In this document: one piece after another, positions 17,350-26,004 of the stretch | How positions within the stretch are numbered: the first letter of the stretch is position 1 | Layout: the number at the start of each line of letters is the position of its first letter | Assembly (NCBI GenBank): GCA_016714495.1 | Contig: JADKDU010000018.1 | Coordinates: forward strand, 1-58,297 | DNA: 58,297 nucleotides | From: Hyphomonadaceae bacterium | GTDB taxonomy: Bacteria; Pseudomonadota; Alphaproteobacteria; Caulobacterales; Hyphomonadaceae | Direction: 5' to 3' | Translations under genes and position numbers: made by a program | Notes under the pieces: model-generated | Told to the model about the DNA's origin: nothing | Databases searched by the model: none | Seen by the model: the letters and a program-made list of their open reading frames with translations, nothing else

Positions 17350-18906
17350 ATGATCACGGACTATCAGGCGAAATACTTTGCATTTGAACTGACCAGACGA
17401 TGCGCTTCCGACAGTGTCGAGAAGCTGGCCGGTGCCGTGGCGGGGCCCAGGTGGATCTCAATCCTCACCAGGTGGATGCCGCTTTCGCTTCCTTTTTCTT
17501 CTCCGCTTTCGAAAGGGGCCCTGCTCGCCGATGAGGTAGGTTTGGGAAAGACAATCGAGGCAGGTCTGGTCATTGCTCAGCGGTGGGCAGAGCGCAGGCG
17601 CCCGCATTCTAGTGATCACCCCCTCAAACCTGCGCAAACAGTGGCACCAGGAGTTGAGCGAAAAGTTCTTTTTGCCGTACCATCCTTGAGTCCCGATCGT
17701 ATAACCAGGCAATCAAGTCAGACATTTTCGTCCATTCGATTTGAAGGACACTGTCGTCATTTGCTCCTGCCAGTTCGCCCGAAGCAAGGCGGGAGATGTA
17801 CACGCAACGCCATGGGATCTCGTCGTAATCGACGAAGCCCACCGCCTGAGAAACGTCTACAAGCCGGGCAACGTCATAGCGAATACGCTGAAGCAGGCCC
17901 TAGAGCAGAGACAAAAGCTCCTACTGACTGCCACGCCTCTTCAGAACTCGTTGCTCGAACTGTATGGACTCGTGAGTTTCATAGACGAGCACACATTCGG
18001 CGATCTGAAGAGCTTTAGAGAACAGTTCGCGAACCTCGCGAACGAGCAAACATTCAGTGTCCTGCGAGATCGATTGAAACCCATTTGTCATCGTACGTTG
18101 CGACGACAGGTGACCTCGTACATCCCGTATACGCGCCGGCTCCCGATCGTGGAGGAATTTACCCCCGCCGAAGGAGAGGACCAGCTTTACCAGTTGGTGT
18201 CCGACTACCTCCGGCGCGAAAACCTGCAGGCACTTCCTTCTAGCCAGCGCTCACTCATGACTCTCGTACTTCGCAGGCTGCTGGCGTCTTCCACATTCGC
18301 GATCGCTGGCGCACTGTCTTCTATCGCCAATCGTTTGCGAGAAAAACTCCGCAAGCATGACGTTGCTGCGTCGCCTGAGGAAGATCTTGCGCAAGACTAC
18401 GAGGCATTCAGCGCTACAGAAGAGGAGTGGCCTGACGGGCAAGAGTCCGAATCGCTGACGGAAGCGGACAGGCAAGCGATCGAGGCCGAGGTCGGCGATC
18501 TCGACGAATTCGCCAGGCTCGCTAGATCCATCGAGCACAATGCGAAGGGCCAAGCCCTCCTGAAGGCGTTGCGCGTTGCATTCGCTAAGGCAAAGAGAAC
18601 TGGGTTCCGCGCAGACGGCGATCATCTTCACTTGAGTCGCGCCGAACCCAGTCCCATTTGTTGCGGGTGTTAGCGGACGGTCCCTACGCAGATGGCATCG
18701 TACTATTCAACGGCACCAATACCGATGAACGATCCAAAGCGATCTACGCACGCTGGCTGGAATTACACAAAAACTCCGACCGCATAAGTGGCTCAAGAAC
18801 AGCCGACATGCGCTCTGCCCTCGTGGACTACTTCCGCGATGAGGGCCGTATAATGATTGCCACGGAGGCGGGAGCAGAGGGGCATAGAGGAGATGGGCGT
18901 TCGTAG
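17350..18906 (+). pseudogene. SNF2-family helicase/ATPase, frameshifted and truncated
   Basis: The N-terminal and middle parts of an SNF2/RapA-like translocase can be read across frames: ITDYQAKYFAFEL, Walker A ADEVGLGKTIEAGLVI, ITPSNLRKQWHQEL, Walker B DLVVIDEAHRLRN, motif III LLLTATPLQNSLLELYGL, and the beginning of the second RecA domain (IVLFNGTNTDERSKA, IMIATEAGAEG). The final motif VI (QRIGR) is missing because the frame is lost near 18890. At least four frame changes occur before that (two near 17455-17500, then about 17610 and 17700). Helicases of this class are typical of phage-defence islands. The 277 bases after it hold no recognisable gene. Confidence 0.8.
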
Positions 18907-19183
18907 CGGCCCGCTCAATCTTCTAAACGGTCCCACTCGAGGCACGATGGGAAAATGGACCGTCGGCAGGCAATGCTCGCATCGCTGCATCACTACACCC
19001 ACCCTCCTCATCATGGTGGATCCGAAGTCTATTCGCGAGACGAGGCCCGAATGACGCTACATCTGACAGCAGCCGCAATCGCGTCCGGGCCGTTTTGATT
19101 CACGAAGGTCGCCCAGACCTGCCGGACGCTGTTTTGCCGACCGACGTCATGGACGACCAGGCTATAACCCTCCGTCTTGTCGC

Positions 19184-19782
19184 CTATGATCGTGCGAAGG
19201 CTAACAATGGCCCGATGTCGTGCCGGTCTGCGACGCGCAGAGCGTCTATATACGCCCGTCGTGTCGTATCATCGTCGAGCAGGCTACTATTTCCCCAGCT
19301 GAATGCGGACCTGCCGAAACGGCGCGCCAGGCTATCGCCCATCATGCGCGACCATCGACCGTTGCCGTTCGCGAAAGGATGGATCGCAACCAGCCGATGG
19401 TGGAAGCGGACAGCAATCTCGTCTTCAGGGTATGACGAGAACTCGATCCACGTTTTGACGTCGTCGAACACGACTCCAGCTGCGGGTCGATCTCCCACCA
19501 GTCGCACCCGATGTTCTTGTTGGAGGCCCGGTTGTCTCCAGCCCACCGCCAGACCTGGCCGAACATGCGCTTATGAAGGTTACGTGCGAAGGGTTCAGAC
19601 ACGGGATCACGGCGCCGCCTCGTGACCCAAAGGCTCGCCTCTAATATGTTATGCTGTTCGAGCTCGTTGAGTTCCCGGCGAAGCGTCACTTGCGCAGGAA
19701 TGAGCCCTTCCCTCTCCTCTGGTGTGAGCGGCGTTGCTCCCTCCGGCTCGTCGTCCAGAAGGTCTGTCATGGCAGCTGCCAC
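19184..19782 (-). pseudogene. Mobile mystery protein B (Fic domain), copy 2, one frameshift
   Basis: The N-terminal half (EGATPLTPEEREGLIP, NLHKRMFGQVWRWAGD) and the C-terminal half (VFDDVKTWIEFSSYPEDEIA, then HPFANGNGRW and RADRHDIG-like end) are in different frames, joined near 19475. One inserted or deleted base restores a protein of about 198 residues. HPFANGNGR is an intact Fic active-site loop (His for transfer, Asn-Gly-Asn-Gly-Arg for ATP phosphates), so a repaired protein should transfer AMP or a similar group to target proteins. It overlaps mmyA copy 2, the likely antitoxin, by 16 bases. Confidence 0.8.
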
Positions 19783-20222
19783 AGGCGCGCCGGACGCTCC
19801 AGCAGGTCGGCGACGATCTTCTTCTTCATCGCCTCGCGTCGCTGCCGATCAGTTACGCTCTGCTTCTCCAGGCGCATCGTGTGATCGACTGCAGCGAGAT
19901 GCGCTTCGGCAACTGCTTCGGCGCGCGAATTGACCCGGTCTTCTAGGGAGTCGTTCGGGACTAGGATGTAGATCAGTCGGCAATCGAGAGCCTCAGCGGC
20001 GCGCTCCAGGCTTCGGAGCGTTACGATCCTCCCTGCTTCCCGTTTCTCAAGCTCCGCGATGCGGGGCTGTGGGACGCCCATGCGCTTAGCAAGCTGAGCG
20101 GTGGTCATACCAAGGGCTTCGCGGATCGCCTTGATCCATCCACGCGCAGGGCGTTCCGGCGCCACGCAGGTGTCGCCGATCTCCAAAAACCTGCGGTCGA
20201 GCTGTTGTGCTGCCAGTGGCAT
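19767..20222 (-). CDS. Mobile mystery protein A (HTH regulator), copy 2
   Basis: This 151-residue protein matches copy 1 in length and layout: HTH with GWIKAIREALGMTTAQLAKR and IAELEKREAGRIVTLRSLERA, then LIYILVPNDSLEDRV and a helical tail ending RPARLWQLP. It is encoded directly upstream of the Fic-domain protein B. Its promoter carries a different inverted repeat from that of copy 1, so the two regulators probably do not cross-bind. Role as antitoxin/autorepressor is inferred. Confidence 0.85.
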   Translation of the reverse strand: MPLAAQQLDRRFLEIGDTCVAPERPARGWIKAIREALGMTTAQLAKRMGVPQPRIAELEKREAGRIVTLRSLERAAEALDCRLIYILVPNDSLEDRVNSRAEAVAEAHLAAVDHTMRLEKQSVTDRQRREAMKKKIVADLLERPARLWQLP

Positions 20223-20225
20223 TTA

Positions 20226-20272
20226 TAAGAAATATCGTATTGAGATGCCACATGTCAATACGAAATATCTTA
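20226..20272. promoter_or_regulatory. Inverted-repeat operator of mmyA copy 2
   Basis: TAAGAAATATCGTATTGA (20226-20243) and TCAATACGAAATATCTTA (20255-20272) form an inverted repeat with 11 bases between arms, imperfect only at the central ATAT/AAAT. It lies four bases upstream of the mmyA start codon, where a bound repressor would block transcription and translation. Confidence 0.65.
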
Positions 20273-20416
20273 TTCTTACCTACGCCATTGATCTGAATAA
20301 TCATATCGGAGCGCGAGTTGTTGATATGATTTTTCTTATCCAGAGCGCCACTGCGGACAGCTGTTAGCCAAAGAAAGTAGGGGGAATAGCGGGTCGACCG
20401 GTTAGGTGACCTTCCA

Positions 20417-20582
20417 TCTTCCCGGTCGGGAAGAATACGGCTTAACGGAGCTCCCGCGGACTTTTTCTTCCCGAACGGGAATATTTGCTGGGAAAGCGCT
20501 TACTAGCCGTCATTTCTTACCGATCGGGAAGATTCAGCTTGTGTAAACGTCGAAATCAGCCTATTCTTCCCGATCAGGAAGA
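20417..20582. promoter_or_regulatory. Four-operator array upstream of hipBA module 1
   Basis: Four copies of an 18-base palindrome of the form TCTTCCCGnnCGGGAAGA start at 20417, 20466, 20515 and 20565, i.e. 49, 49 and 50 bases apart. The third has one change in the left arm (TCTTACCG), the second and fourth one or more in the right. The last copy contains the ribosome-binding AGGAAGA of hipB. This is a likely HipB autorepression site. Confidence 0.8.
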
Positions 20583-20588
20583 TAAGCA

Positions 20589-20810
20589 ATGACCCCGATC
20601 GAATTTGGCGAAATCGTCCGCAGCGCGAGAAAGAGGCTAGGCCTTCGGCAAGACCAACTTGCCGGCGCCGCCGGCGTCGGCGTCCGCTTCGTGGGTGACC
20701 TCGAAGCAGGAAAACCCACGACGCACTTAGGCAAGGCGCTCGCAGTGCTGGACGCACTCGGTTGCCGAATTCAAATCGAGCAACCCCCACCATTGGAGAT
20801 CGAGCGATGA
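20589..20810 (+). CDS. hipB: HipB-like XRE antitoxin/repressor (module 1)
   Basis: This 73-residue helix-turn-helix protein spans the whole XRE domain: FGEIVRSARKRLGLRQDQLA, GVRFVGDLEAGKPTTHLGKAL, then a short beta tail IQIEQPPP as in HipB, which dimerises through such a strand. ATG at 20589 follows AGGAAGA. It overlaps hipA by four bases (ATGA). It should neutralise HipA and repress the operon through the four upstream palindromes. Confidence 0.88.
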   Translation: MTPIEFGEIVRSARKRLGLRQDQLAGAAGVGVRFVGDLEAGKPTTHLGKALAVLDALGCRIQIEQPPPLEIER

Positions 20811-22074
20811 AAACCGCTCTATCCATATGGTGGGATGGCGAGATCGCCGGCACCCTCGCGCTCGACGAAGACGGCAATATGAGCTTCGCTTACAGCAAGG
20901 CTTGGCTTGCCGATCACGCTCGCCCTGCTCTCTCCCATTCACTGCCGAAGCGGGCTGAGTCATTCGACCGCAGCCAAACGCGCCCCTTCTTCGCAGGACT
21001 TCTTCCGGAAGAGGCGCAGAAGGAAGGCGCAGCACGGGCGTTGGGCCTGTCGAAGGAAACGACTTCGCTCTCCTCGATGCCCTCGGCGGCGATCTTGCCG
21101 GCGCTCTGACGCTTTGGCCGGAAGGCGACAAGCCGCCCATCTACGACGGGACCACGGCACGCGAAACGCTAGGCGACAATGCGCTCGCCGACATACTCGC
21201 AAGGCTGCCCAAGCAGCCTCTGCTGGCGGGTGACGACGGTATTCGCGTCTCTCTGGCTGGGGCGCAGCCGAAACTGCCGATTGTACTCGTAGATGGCGGC
21301 ATTGCTTTGCCGGCTCCTGGACAGCCGTCCACGCACATTCTCAAGCCTGCGACCGAGAAATTGGACTATGCCACCGAGAACGAGGCCTTCGCGATGCGGT
21401 TGGCGTCCGCCATCGGCCTCCGCGTCGCTCCAGTCGAGCCACGCCGCGTGGCAGACAAGACCTTTCTGCTCGTGACCCGCTACGATCGGGAACAGGTCAA
21501 AGACAGTCGTTATCGCCGACTCCATCAGGAGGACTTCTGCCAGGCGCTCAGCATTGCCCCTGAGAAGAAATACGCCAAGGAGGAAGGGCCGACTTTCAAG
21601 ACGTCGTTCAAGCTCGTCCGCGACGCTTGTCCGAGACCCGCGCCAGAAGTGCTGAAGCTCTTAGATGCGGCGCTGTGCAACCTCACCATCGGCAACGCCG
21701 ACGCCCATGGCAAGAACTACAGCCTTCTCTACAAGAAAAGCGGAGCCGAGCTGGCGCCGCTGTACGACCTCATGTGCACGGCTGCCTATCCTCACGTCGC
21801 GACTAATCTCGCGATGAAGTTCGGCGAAGCGCGCACGCTAGAGGAGGTGCGGGCCAAGACGTGGCCAAAATTCGCTGAGGAAGCCGGCTTGGGTGGGGCG
21901 TTCGTAAGACGACGGGCGGGAGAGCTGGCCGACATGATTGCTGGCAAGGCGCGACCCGTTGCCAGCGGCATCGCCGACCAAGGCTTCAACGGCAAAGAGC
22001 TGCAGCGGCTGGCCGACCTCGTGGTCGGGCGGGCCGAGAGGGTCGCCGCCTCGGTAAAAGAGCCCGCCGCATAG
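20807..22074 (+). pseudogene. hipA: HipA-family Ser/Thr kinase toxin, single frameshift (module 1)
   Basis: The first frame (ALSIWWDGEIAGTLALDEDG, then PFFAGLLPEEAQKEGAARAL) stops at 21109. The second carries the rest: LAGAQPKLPIVL (regulatory Ser/Gly loop region), HILKPATEKLD, FLLVTRYDRE, HQEDFCQAL, the catalytic NLTIGNADAHGKNYSLLY and metal-binding LYDLMCTAAYP. The break is near 21062, where AAGGAAACGAC should read AAGGAAAACGAC; one A is missing from a run of four. With that base restored a normal HipA of about 420 residues results. HipA kinases phosphorylate glutamyl-tRNA synthetase or other targets and cause growth arrest. Confidence 0.88.
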
Positions 22075-22509
22075 CCCTGCCCTACTCGTATTGCTCCGAG
22101 GCGCTTGAAGTAAGGATTTTGCGCCGCCGGCCCGAGGCAGGAAGCCTGAAGCCCGGCGCAGGGTTACGCTCGCCCCCTGCCCGCCCGTGACCTTTGACGA
22201 GGCCGCGCCTGCGTCCTTTCCGCTTTGCCGTGATTTCCCCGATAAGCTGCGGAGACTGCCGGGCGCGTGGGCGTCAGATCCACACGGCGAGGAGGCTGGT
22301 ATTGTCCTGCTTGGGATCCCCGCTCAGGTCCACGAGGCGCAGGAGATGGTTGACCGCGTTGCGCGGCGTCTCCGCTGCGGAGACGGCGTCCGCAATCTGC
22401 GTGTCGCCCAGCGTGTCTACGAGACCGGCAGCAGCCCAAAGGGCGCCGTGCGCGAGATCAACTTGCCGGCAGTTGATATGTCGATCTTCCCTGACACGCG
22501 CCAGTTCCG
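22075..22509. other. Gap after hipA with a possible coding remnant
   Basis: No intact gene is seen. On the minus strand, 22274-22509 stays open without a start codon and reads protein-like (LAHGALWAAAGLVDTLGD, then LLRLVDLSGDPKQDNTSL), directly after the DUF6088 copy 2 stop. It could be the end of a lost gene. I do not recognise it. Confidence 0.35.
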
Positions 22510-23154
22510 TTAGTCAGCAATGCTTTGCACGAGGCGAGAAGCCGTCGGTCGACCGGACTTCCTTCTCACCGCGGAGGAACTGTATGCGGCTTCGGCCACG
22601 GCCTCAGCCATCCAGGCCGGCATTAGCGCGGCGCGTTCGGCCAGTTCCCGTCGCTCATGAAGCGGCAGCGACTCAAGCATCGCTCGGACTTGCAGCAGAC
22701 CCTCGGCTCCCAACCATTCAATCGCGCGCAGCAGTCGCTCATGACGAGCGCTCTCTGCCAATGACACTGCATGGCGAAGCTCAATCGTTTCTCCGGAAAG
22801 GCGTATCCTGCGTGATCGGCCCGACGTCAGATAGACACCGCGCAACGGTACCTGCGTTGTGAGGCCCAATGCGTTCGCTGCCGCAGCTCCAATCGGCGTG
22901 ATGCGCTCACCCTTCTGCCTTGCGATCGCGGCGATGATCTGCTCGGGGCTCGGCGGCAAGTCTCCAAAACGCGACCTGGCTGGGAGCGCATAAAAGCCAC
23001 GCGCGACACGCATCAATTTCTTTCGCTGTGCAAGCCGCGACAGAGCCTGATCGACGGCAGCACGCGAGCCAAGATGCAGAAGCTGCTTTGCGCAAACGGG
23101 TTCTTTTCGGGCCTGTCCCTTGAGAAATCTTAGGATCTGGTCTGCGGTGGTCAT
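22510..23154 (-). CDS. DUF6088 (AbiEi-antitoxin-like) regulator, copy 2
   Basis: This 214-residue protein has the same architecture as copy 1: winged helix CAKQLLHLGSRAAVDQALSRL with RVARGFYALP, central GAAAANALGLTTQVPL and YLTSGRSRRIRLSGETI, and a basic tail. It is divergent from a nucleotidyltransferase gene 101 bases away. That pairing recalls the AbiEi/AbiEii type IV toxin-antitoxin modules, except that the classical module is a co-directional operon. A perfect inverted repeat lies 12 bases upstream of the start. It probably represses itself and perhaps the partner. Confidence 0.82.
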   Translation of the reverse strand: MTTADQILRFLKGQARKEPVCAKQLLHLGSRAAVDQALSRLAQRKKLMRVARGFYALPARSRFGDLPPSPEQIIAAIARQKGERITPIGAAAANALGLTTQVPLRGVYLTSGRSRRIRLSGETIELRHAVSLAESARHERLLRAIEWLGAEGLLQVRAMLESLPLHERRELAERAALMPAWMAEAVAEAAYSSSAVRRKSGRPTASRLVQSIAD

Positions 23155-23165
23155 GTAACGCCTCT

Positions 23166-23195
23166 CTGTCAGAACTTTACCATAATTTCTGACAG
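23166..23195. promoter_or_regulatory. Operator of DUF6088 copy 2
   Basis: CTGTCAGAA and TTCTGACAG form a perfect nine-base inverted repeat separated by 12 bases. The site lies 12 bases upstream of the DUF6088 start and matches the one before copy 1. Confidence 0.7.
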
Positions 23196-23225
23196 TTGCC
23201 CCGTAATATCCGTTTATACTTGCGT

Positions 23226-23256
23226 TTTACCGGCATTTTTGTATTTTGCCGGTAAA
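23226..23256. promoter_or_regulatory. Operator overlapping the nucleotidyltransferase start
   Basis: TTTACCGGCA and TGCCGGTAAA form a perfect ten-base inverted repeat with an 11-base T-rich spacer. The last base of the repeat is the A of the ATG at 23256, so binding here, or an mRNA hairpin, would cover the translation start. No separate Shine-Dalgarno is visible. Confidence 0.65.
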
Positions 23257-24302
23257 TGGCCCTGCAAGAGCTCCCTCTCGTGATCCAGACCAGCTACGCT
23301 GAGCTGATTGACCAGCTCAGGCTGGCCACGGCATCGGCGTTTGCAGAGGGATCAACCTTCCGGAAAAGAACAATCTCCGGGAATAACTACTGGTACGTCC
23401 AGGAGCCAACGGGCGCATCTGGGCGCCCTCCTGAACGCTATCTCGGCGCTGACACGCCAGAGCGCCGCGCCGCGATTGAAAGTGGTATCAATGCGAAGGC
23501 CAACGCCGATGCGCGACGCTCAATCCGGCGATCACTTGGCGCTGCAGGTCTTCCCGAGCCAGACGCGCTTACAGCTGCGGTCGTTGATGCATTTGCGGAT
23601 GCCGGCGTATTTCGACTGAGAGGCGTAATAGTCGGTACTATCGCCTTCCAGACCTATGCCGGCTTCCTCGGCGTGAGACTTCCAAACACAGCTATCCGGA
23701 CGGGAGATCTCGACCTGGCGCAGGACTATGGCGTGTCGGTAGCTCTCAACGACGCGCTCGATGCGCCGCTGATCGATATCCTTAGATCGGTTGATCCCGC
23801 CTTTGCGCCAGTCCCCTCTCTCGCAGGACCGAATATCGCCGCGACCTACGCGCGCCCAGGCGGCTATCGCGTGGACGTGCTCACGACCAACCGGGGCGCA
23901 CAGCGAGATGAGCCGGTCAACCTTCCCAGCCTGCAATCTGACGCTGTCCCACTACGCTTCCTCGACTACTTGCTGAAAGACACGGTCGAGGCTGCCGTGC
24001 TCACACGGTTTGGAACGCTGGTGAATGTGCCTTCACCGGAGCGTTTCGCCATTCACAAACTCATCGTCTCCATGCTGCGCCGAGACACGGGAGAGAGCGC
24101 AGTCAAGGCAGACAAGGATCTCATACAAGCTGGGATCCTCATCGAGGCACTGGTCGCAAAGCGGCGCCTGGACGATCTGACCGATGCTATTCGCGAAGCT
24201 GCGGCGCGAGGGCCTAGATGGAAAGAGCGACTTAAAACCGCGGTGACACGCCTTGCCGATGCGCCACGAGCGATTGCGCAACCAATCCTCGACGCTGTCT
24301 GA
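23256..24302 (+). CDS. Nucleotidyltransferase-fold protein (GSU2403-like; AbiEii-like partner)
   Basis: The 348-residue protein has an N-terminal helical part (ELIDQLRLATASAF), a nucleotidyltransferase core (RGVIVGTIAFQTYAG followed by RTGDLDLAQDYG, the G-S/T and D-x-D metal-binding elements) and a helical C-terminus (PSPERFAIHKLIVSMLRR). It matches the GSU2403-type nucleotidyltransferase family, related to AbiEii/MenT toxins that add nucleotides to tRNA. Divergence from the AbiEi-like DUF6088 gene suggests a toxin-antitoxin or defence role; that is inferred. The start is fixed by the promoter palindrome and the family N-terminus. No damage is seen. Confidence 0.78.
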   Translation: MALQELPLVIQTSYAELIDQLRLATASAFAEGSTFRKRTISGNNYWYVQEPTGASGRPPERYLGADTPERRAAIESGINAKANADARRSIRRSLGAAGLPEPDALTAAVVDAFADAGVFRLRGVIVGTIAFQTYAGFLGVRLPNTAIRTGDLDLAQDYGVSVALNDALDAPLIDILRSVDPAFAPVPSLAGPNIAATYARPGGYRVDVLTTNRGAQRDEPVNLPSLQSDAVPLRFLDYLLKDTVEAAVLTRFGTLVNVPSPERFAIHKLIVSMLRRDTGESAVKADKDLIQAGILIEALVAKRRLDDLTDAIREAAARGPRWKERLKTAVTRLADAPRAIAQPILDAV

Positions 24303-24349
24303 AGTCATACGCTGCGAGGTCTAGTTAGCGCTCGCTGGGCCAGACGCTC

Positions 24350-24958
24350 CGCCCGCAGACTACTTTCGGTTCTCGATGGACCGGAAGGGCATCTGCCAGG
24401 TTGAGCGCCTCGGTGGTTACAGCGGACACATGCATGCCGACGGCTTTTGCAGGGTTCGGGAAGAATCATTTGAAGCCCGCGCACATCAAGGCGCGGCTCG
24501 ACTTCTTCCGGTTGACCCGGTCAGTTAGGGCGTAGGCTGCTACAGCCCCTCGAGCGCTGGCTAGCGGCTCCTCCATACCTTCCAGGGCGTAAGGATTGAG
24601 GAATTGCCGCCGCCAGAAGAAGTCGCGGTCGGTTTGTGTCAGGCTGGCGCTATCGCACACGCTTTGCCAGTTGAGGCGAATGCAGCGAATCTGCGCTGTC
24701 ATGATCCCAAGCGCCTGCTCCTCCCGTAAAGCGGCCGCGATCAAGCCGCTTGGCGTAGAGCGAGAGGCCAAGCCCGTCATGCCAGATGATCTTCACGAGA
24801 TCGCCGCGCCTGCCCCGGAAAACGAAGAGATCGCCAGCATGGGGATCGCGGTGGAGGCCTTCCTGAACCTGCAGCGCCAGGCCCTGCATGCCGCGGCGCA
24901 TATCAGTATGGCCGGCCGTGAGCCGGATCCGCACGCTCGAGGGGATCGCGATCACCCA
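24350..24958. mobile_element. IS66-family remnants
   Basis: Two oppositely oriented fragments are visible. On the plus strand near 24354-24460 a TnpC-like piece reads FSMDRKGICQV and GHMHADGF. On the minus strand at 24728-24958 a TnpB (IS66 Orf2) piece reads IPSSVRIRLTAGHTDMRRG, LALQVQEGLHRDPHAGDLF, FVFRGRRGDLVKIIWHDG and AKRLDRGRF. Both lack their ends, and TnpB goes out of frame after GRF. The TnpB piece is fused directly into a YciI-like gene at 24958/24959. The element is dead. Confidence 0.75.
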
Positions 24959-25052
24959 AGCGCGCCACGCGTTCGAACCATTTGCCCCAAGCCGCCATGA
25001 TTTCGGGCGTCGGCTTTTCAAAGCCGACATGCAGCAACATGAACCGTTTCAT
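24959..25052 (-). pseudogene. YciI/YCII-domain protein, first ~31 codons, cut by IS66 (unit B)
   Basis: Starts MKRFMLLHVGFEKPTPEIMA and AAWGKWFER, a typical beginning of small YCII-related proteins (about 95-120 residues), then runs straight into IS66 TnpB sequence. Part of a tandem pair with the copy at 25190-25498; the sequence just upstream (TGCCGCCAGGAATGCAA on the minus strand) is shared by both units. Confidence 0.6.
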
Positions 25053-25063
25053 GGCGCGTCTCC

Positions 25064-25170
25064 TTGCATTCCTGGCGGCATCTTGTCGCACGACGGCACC
25101 TGGAGCAGCAGCGAGAACCTGTCCCGCCCGCGACTCGATGCACGTGCATTTGTGGCTCGACACTTCGGGA
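25064..25170 (-). pseudogene. C-terminal remnant of a GFA-like protein (unit B)
   Basis: The minus strand ends with VPSCDKMPPGMQG just before the YciI-like start at 25052, matching the end of the unit A remnant (LPSFDKMPPGMQ). Only about 35 residues are recognisable. Assignment depends on the parallel with unit A. Confidence 0.4.
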
Positions 25171-25189
25171 TCTCAAGGCTAGATGCGCG

Positions 25190-25498
25190 AATGCTGCCAA
25201 AGACCCGGAACCGGGATTTCTGAAAAGCCGCCGCCCAGCTCGGAAGTGCCTCGTCGAAAGTGCCGCTATCGCCGCAGATACCGATGGTGTAGCCGGTGAC
25301 TGCATCGGGCCCAATTGTCACGGCGGACTGCCGCCGTTCGAGCCGGATTGATCTGCTCGCCCGTGATCCTCAGCCCAACGTTCTCGACCGGTCTGGTGGC
25401 GCACATGGGGCGTCCGGAACCATTCGCCCCAGCCGCCATGATATCGGGCGTCGACGCCTTGGCGCGACATGCAGCAACATGGACTGGATCCTTTTCAT
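25190..25498 (-). pseudogene. YciI/YCII-domain protein, degenerate (unit A)
   Basis: Across frames: SMLLHVA, KASTPDIMAA, ENVGLR, then GPDAVTGYTIGI and a tail, which follows the order of YCII-related proteins (MLLHV, PEIMAAW, PLGPDAVTGYTI). At least two frame changes are needed, so it is a pseudogene. With the GFA remnant upstream it forms the second unit of a diverged tandem duplication of about 450 bases. Confidence 0.5.
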
Positions 25499-25509
25499 GG
25501 CGCGCCAGT

Positions 25510-25790
25510 CGTTTGCATTCCTGGCGGCATCTTGTCGAACGAGGGCAGCGTGCGATCAGGCAAGCGGATCCCAACTTGGGCACGTCAACGCCCACCTACA
25601 CGTGCACCAGCGGCTTCGACCACTCGAGAACATCAATGATGAAGAGCGCGCCGCCAGCTTCATGGAGACCCGGCATGCCGCTTTCGAGGGAAAAGACCGC
25701 CGCCCCGCACGTCGGACAGAAGACATCGCCGACACAGGTTGCCCTATGGGCCGCACGAGCATACTCGAACCCTTCCACCAGCCCGGTCAA
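25510..25790 (-). pseudogene. GFA-like (glutathione-dependent formaldehyde-activating family) C-terminal remnant (unit A)
   Basis: Reads DVFCPTCGAAVFSLE, a C-x-x-C zinc-binding element typical of the GFA family, then FIIDVLEWSKPLVHVYVG and, after a frame change, LPSFDKMPPG, also typical of GFA C-termini. The N-terminal zinc site is missing. Family assignment is by motif only. Confidence 0.45.
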
Positions 25791-26004
25791 CGCGGGGCCG
25801 GAGTGCGTTTTCGCGGATCATCAGGTGCTGAGCAGGCGTCTTGGCGTCCTGCTCGATCTCGGTCGGCATGTCACGCTGGCGCAGCCGCACATATCGCCCG
25901 GCCGATGACCGCCTGCGGCTTGCGCAGGTCGTCTCGAACCACTTCGGCGCCGCAAACGCCGACAGCCGCCTGCCAAGCTGCACCCTCATTCCAATCGCCC
26001 TGCT

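Noticed and set aside
22274..22509. Gene after DUF6088 copy 2
   Set aside because: Open and protein-like but without a start codon and without a family; noted as a possible remnant only.
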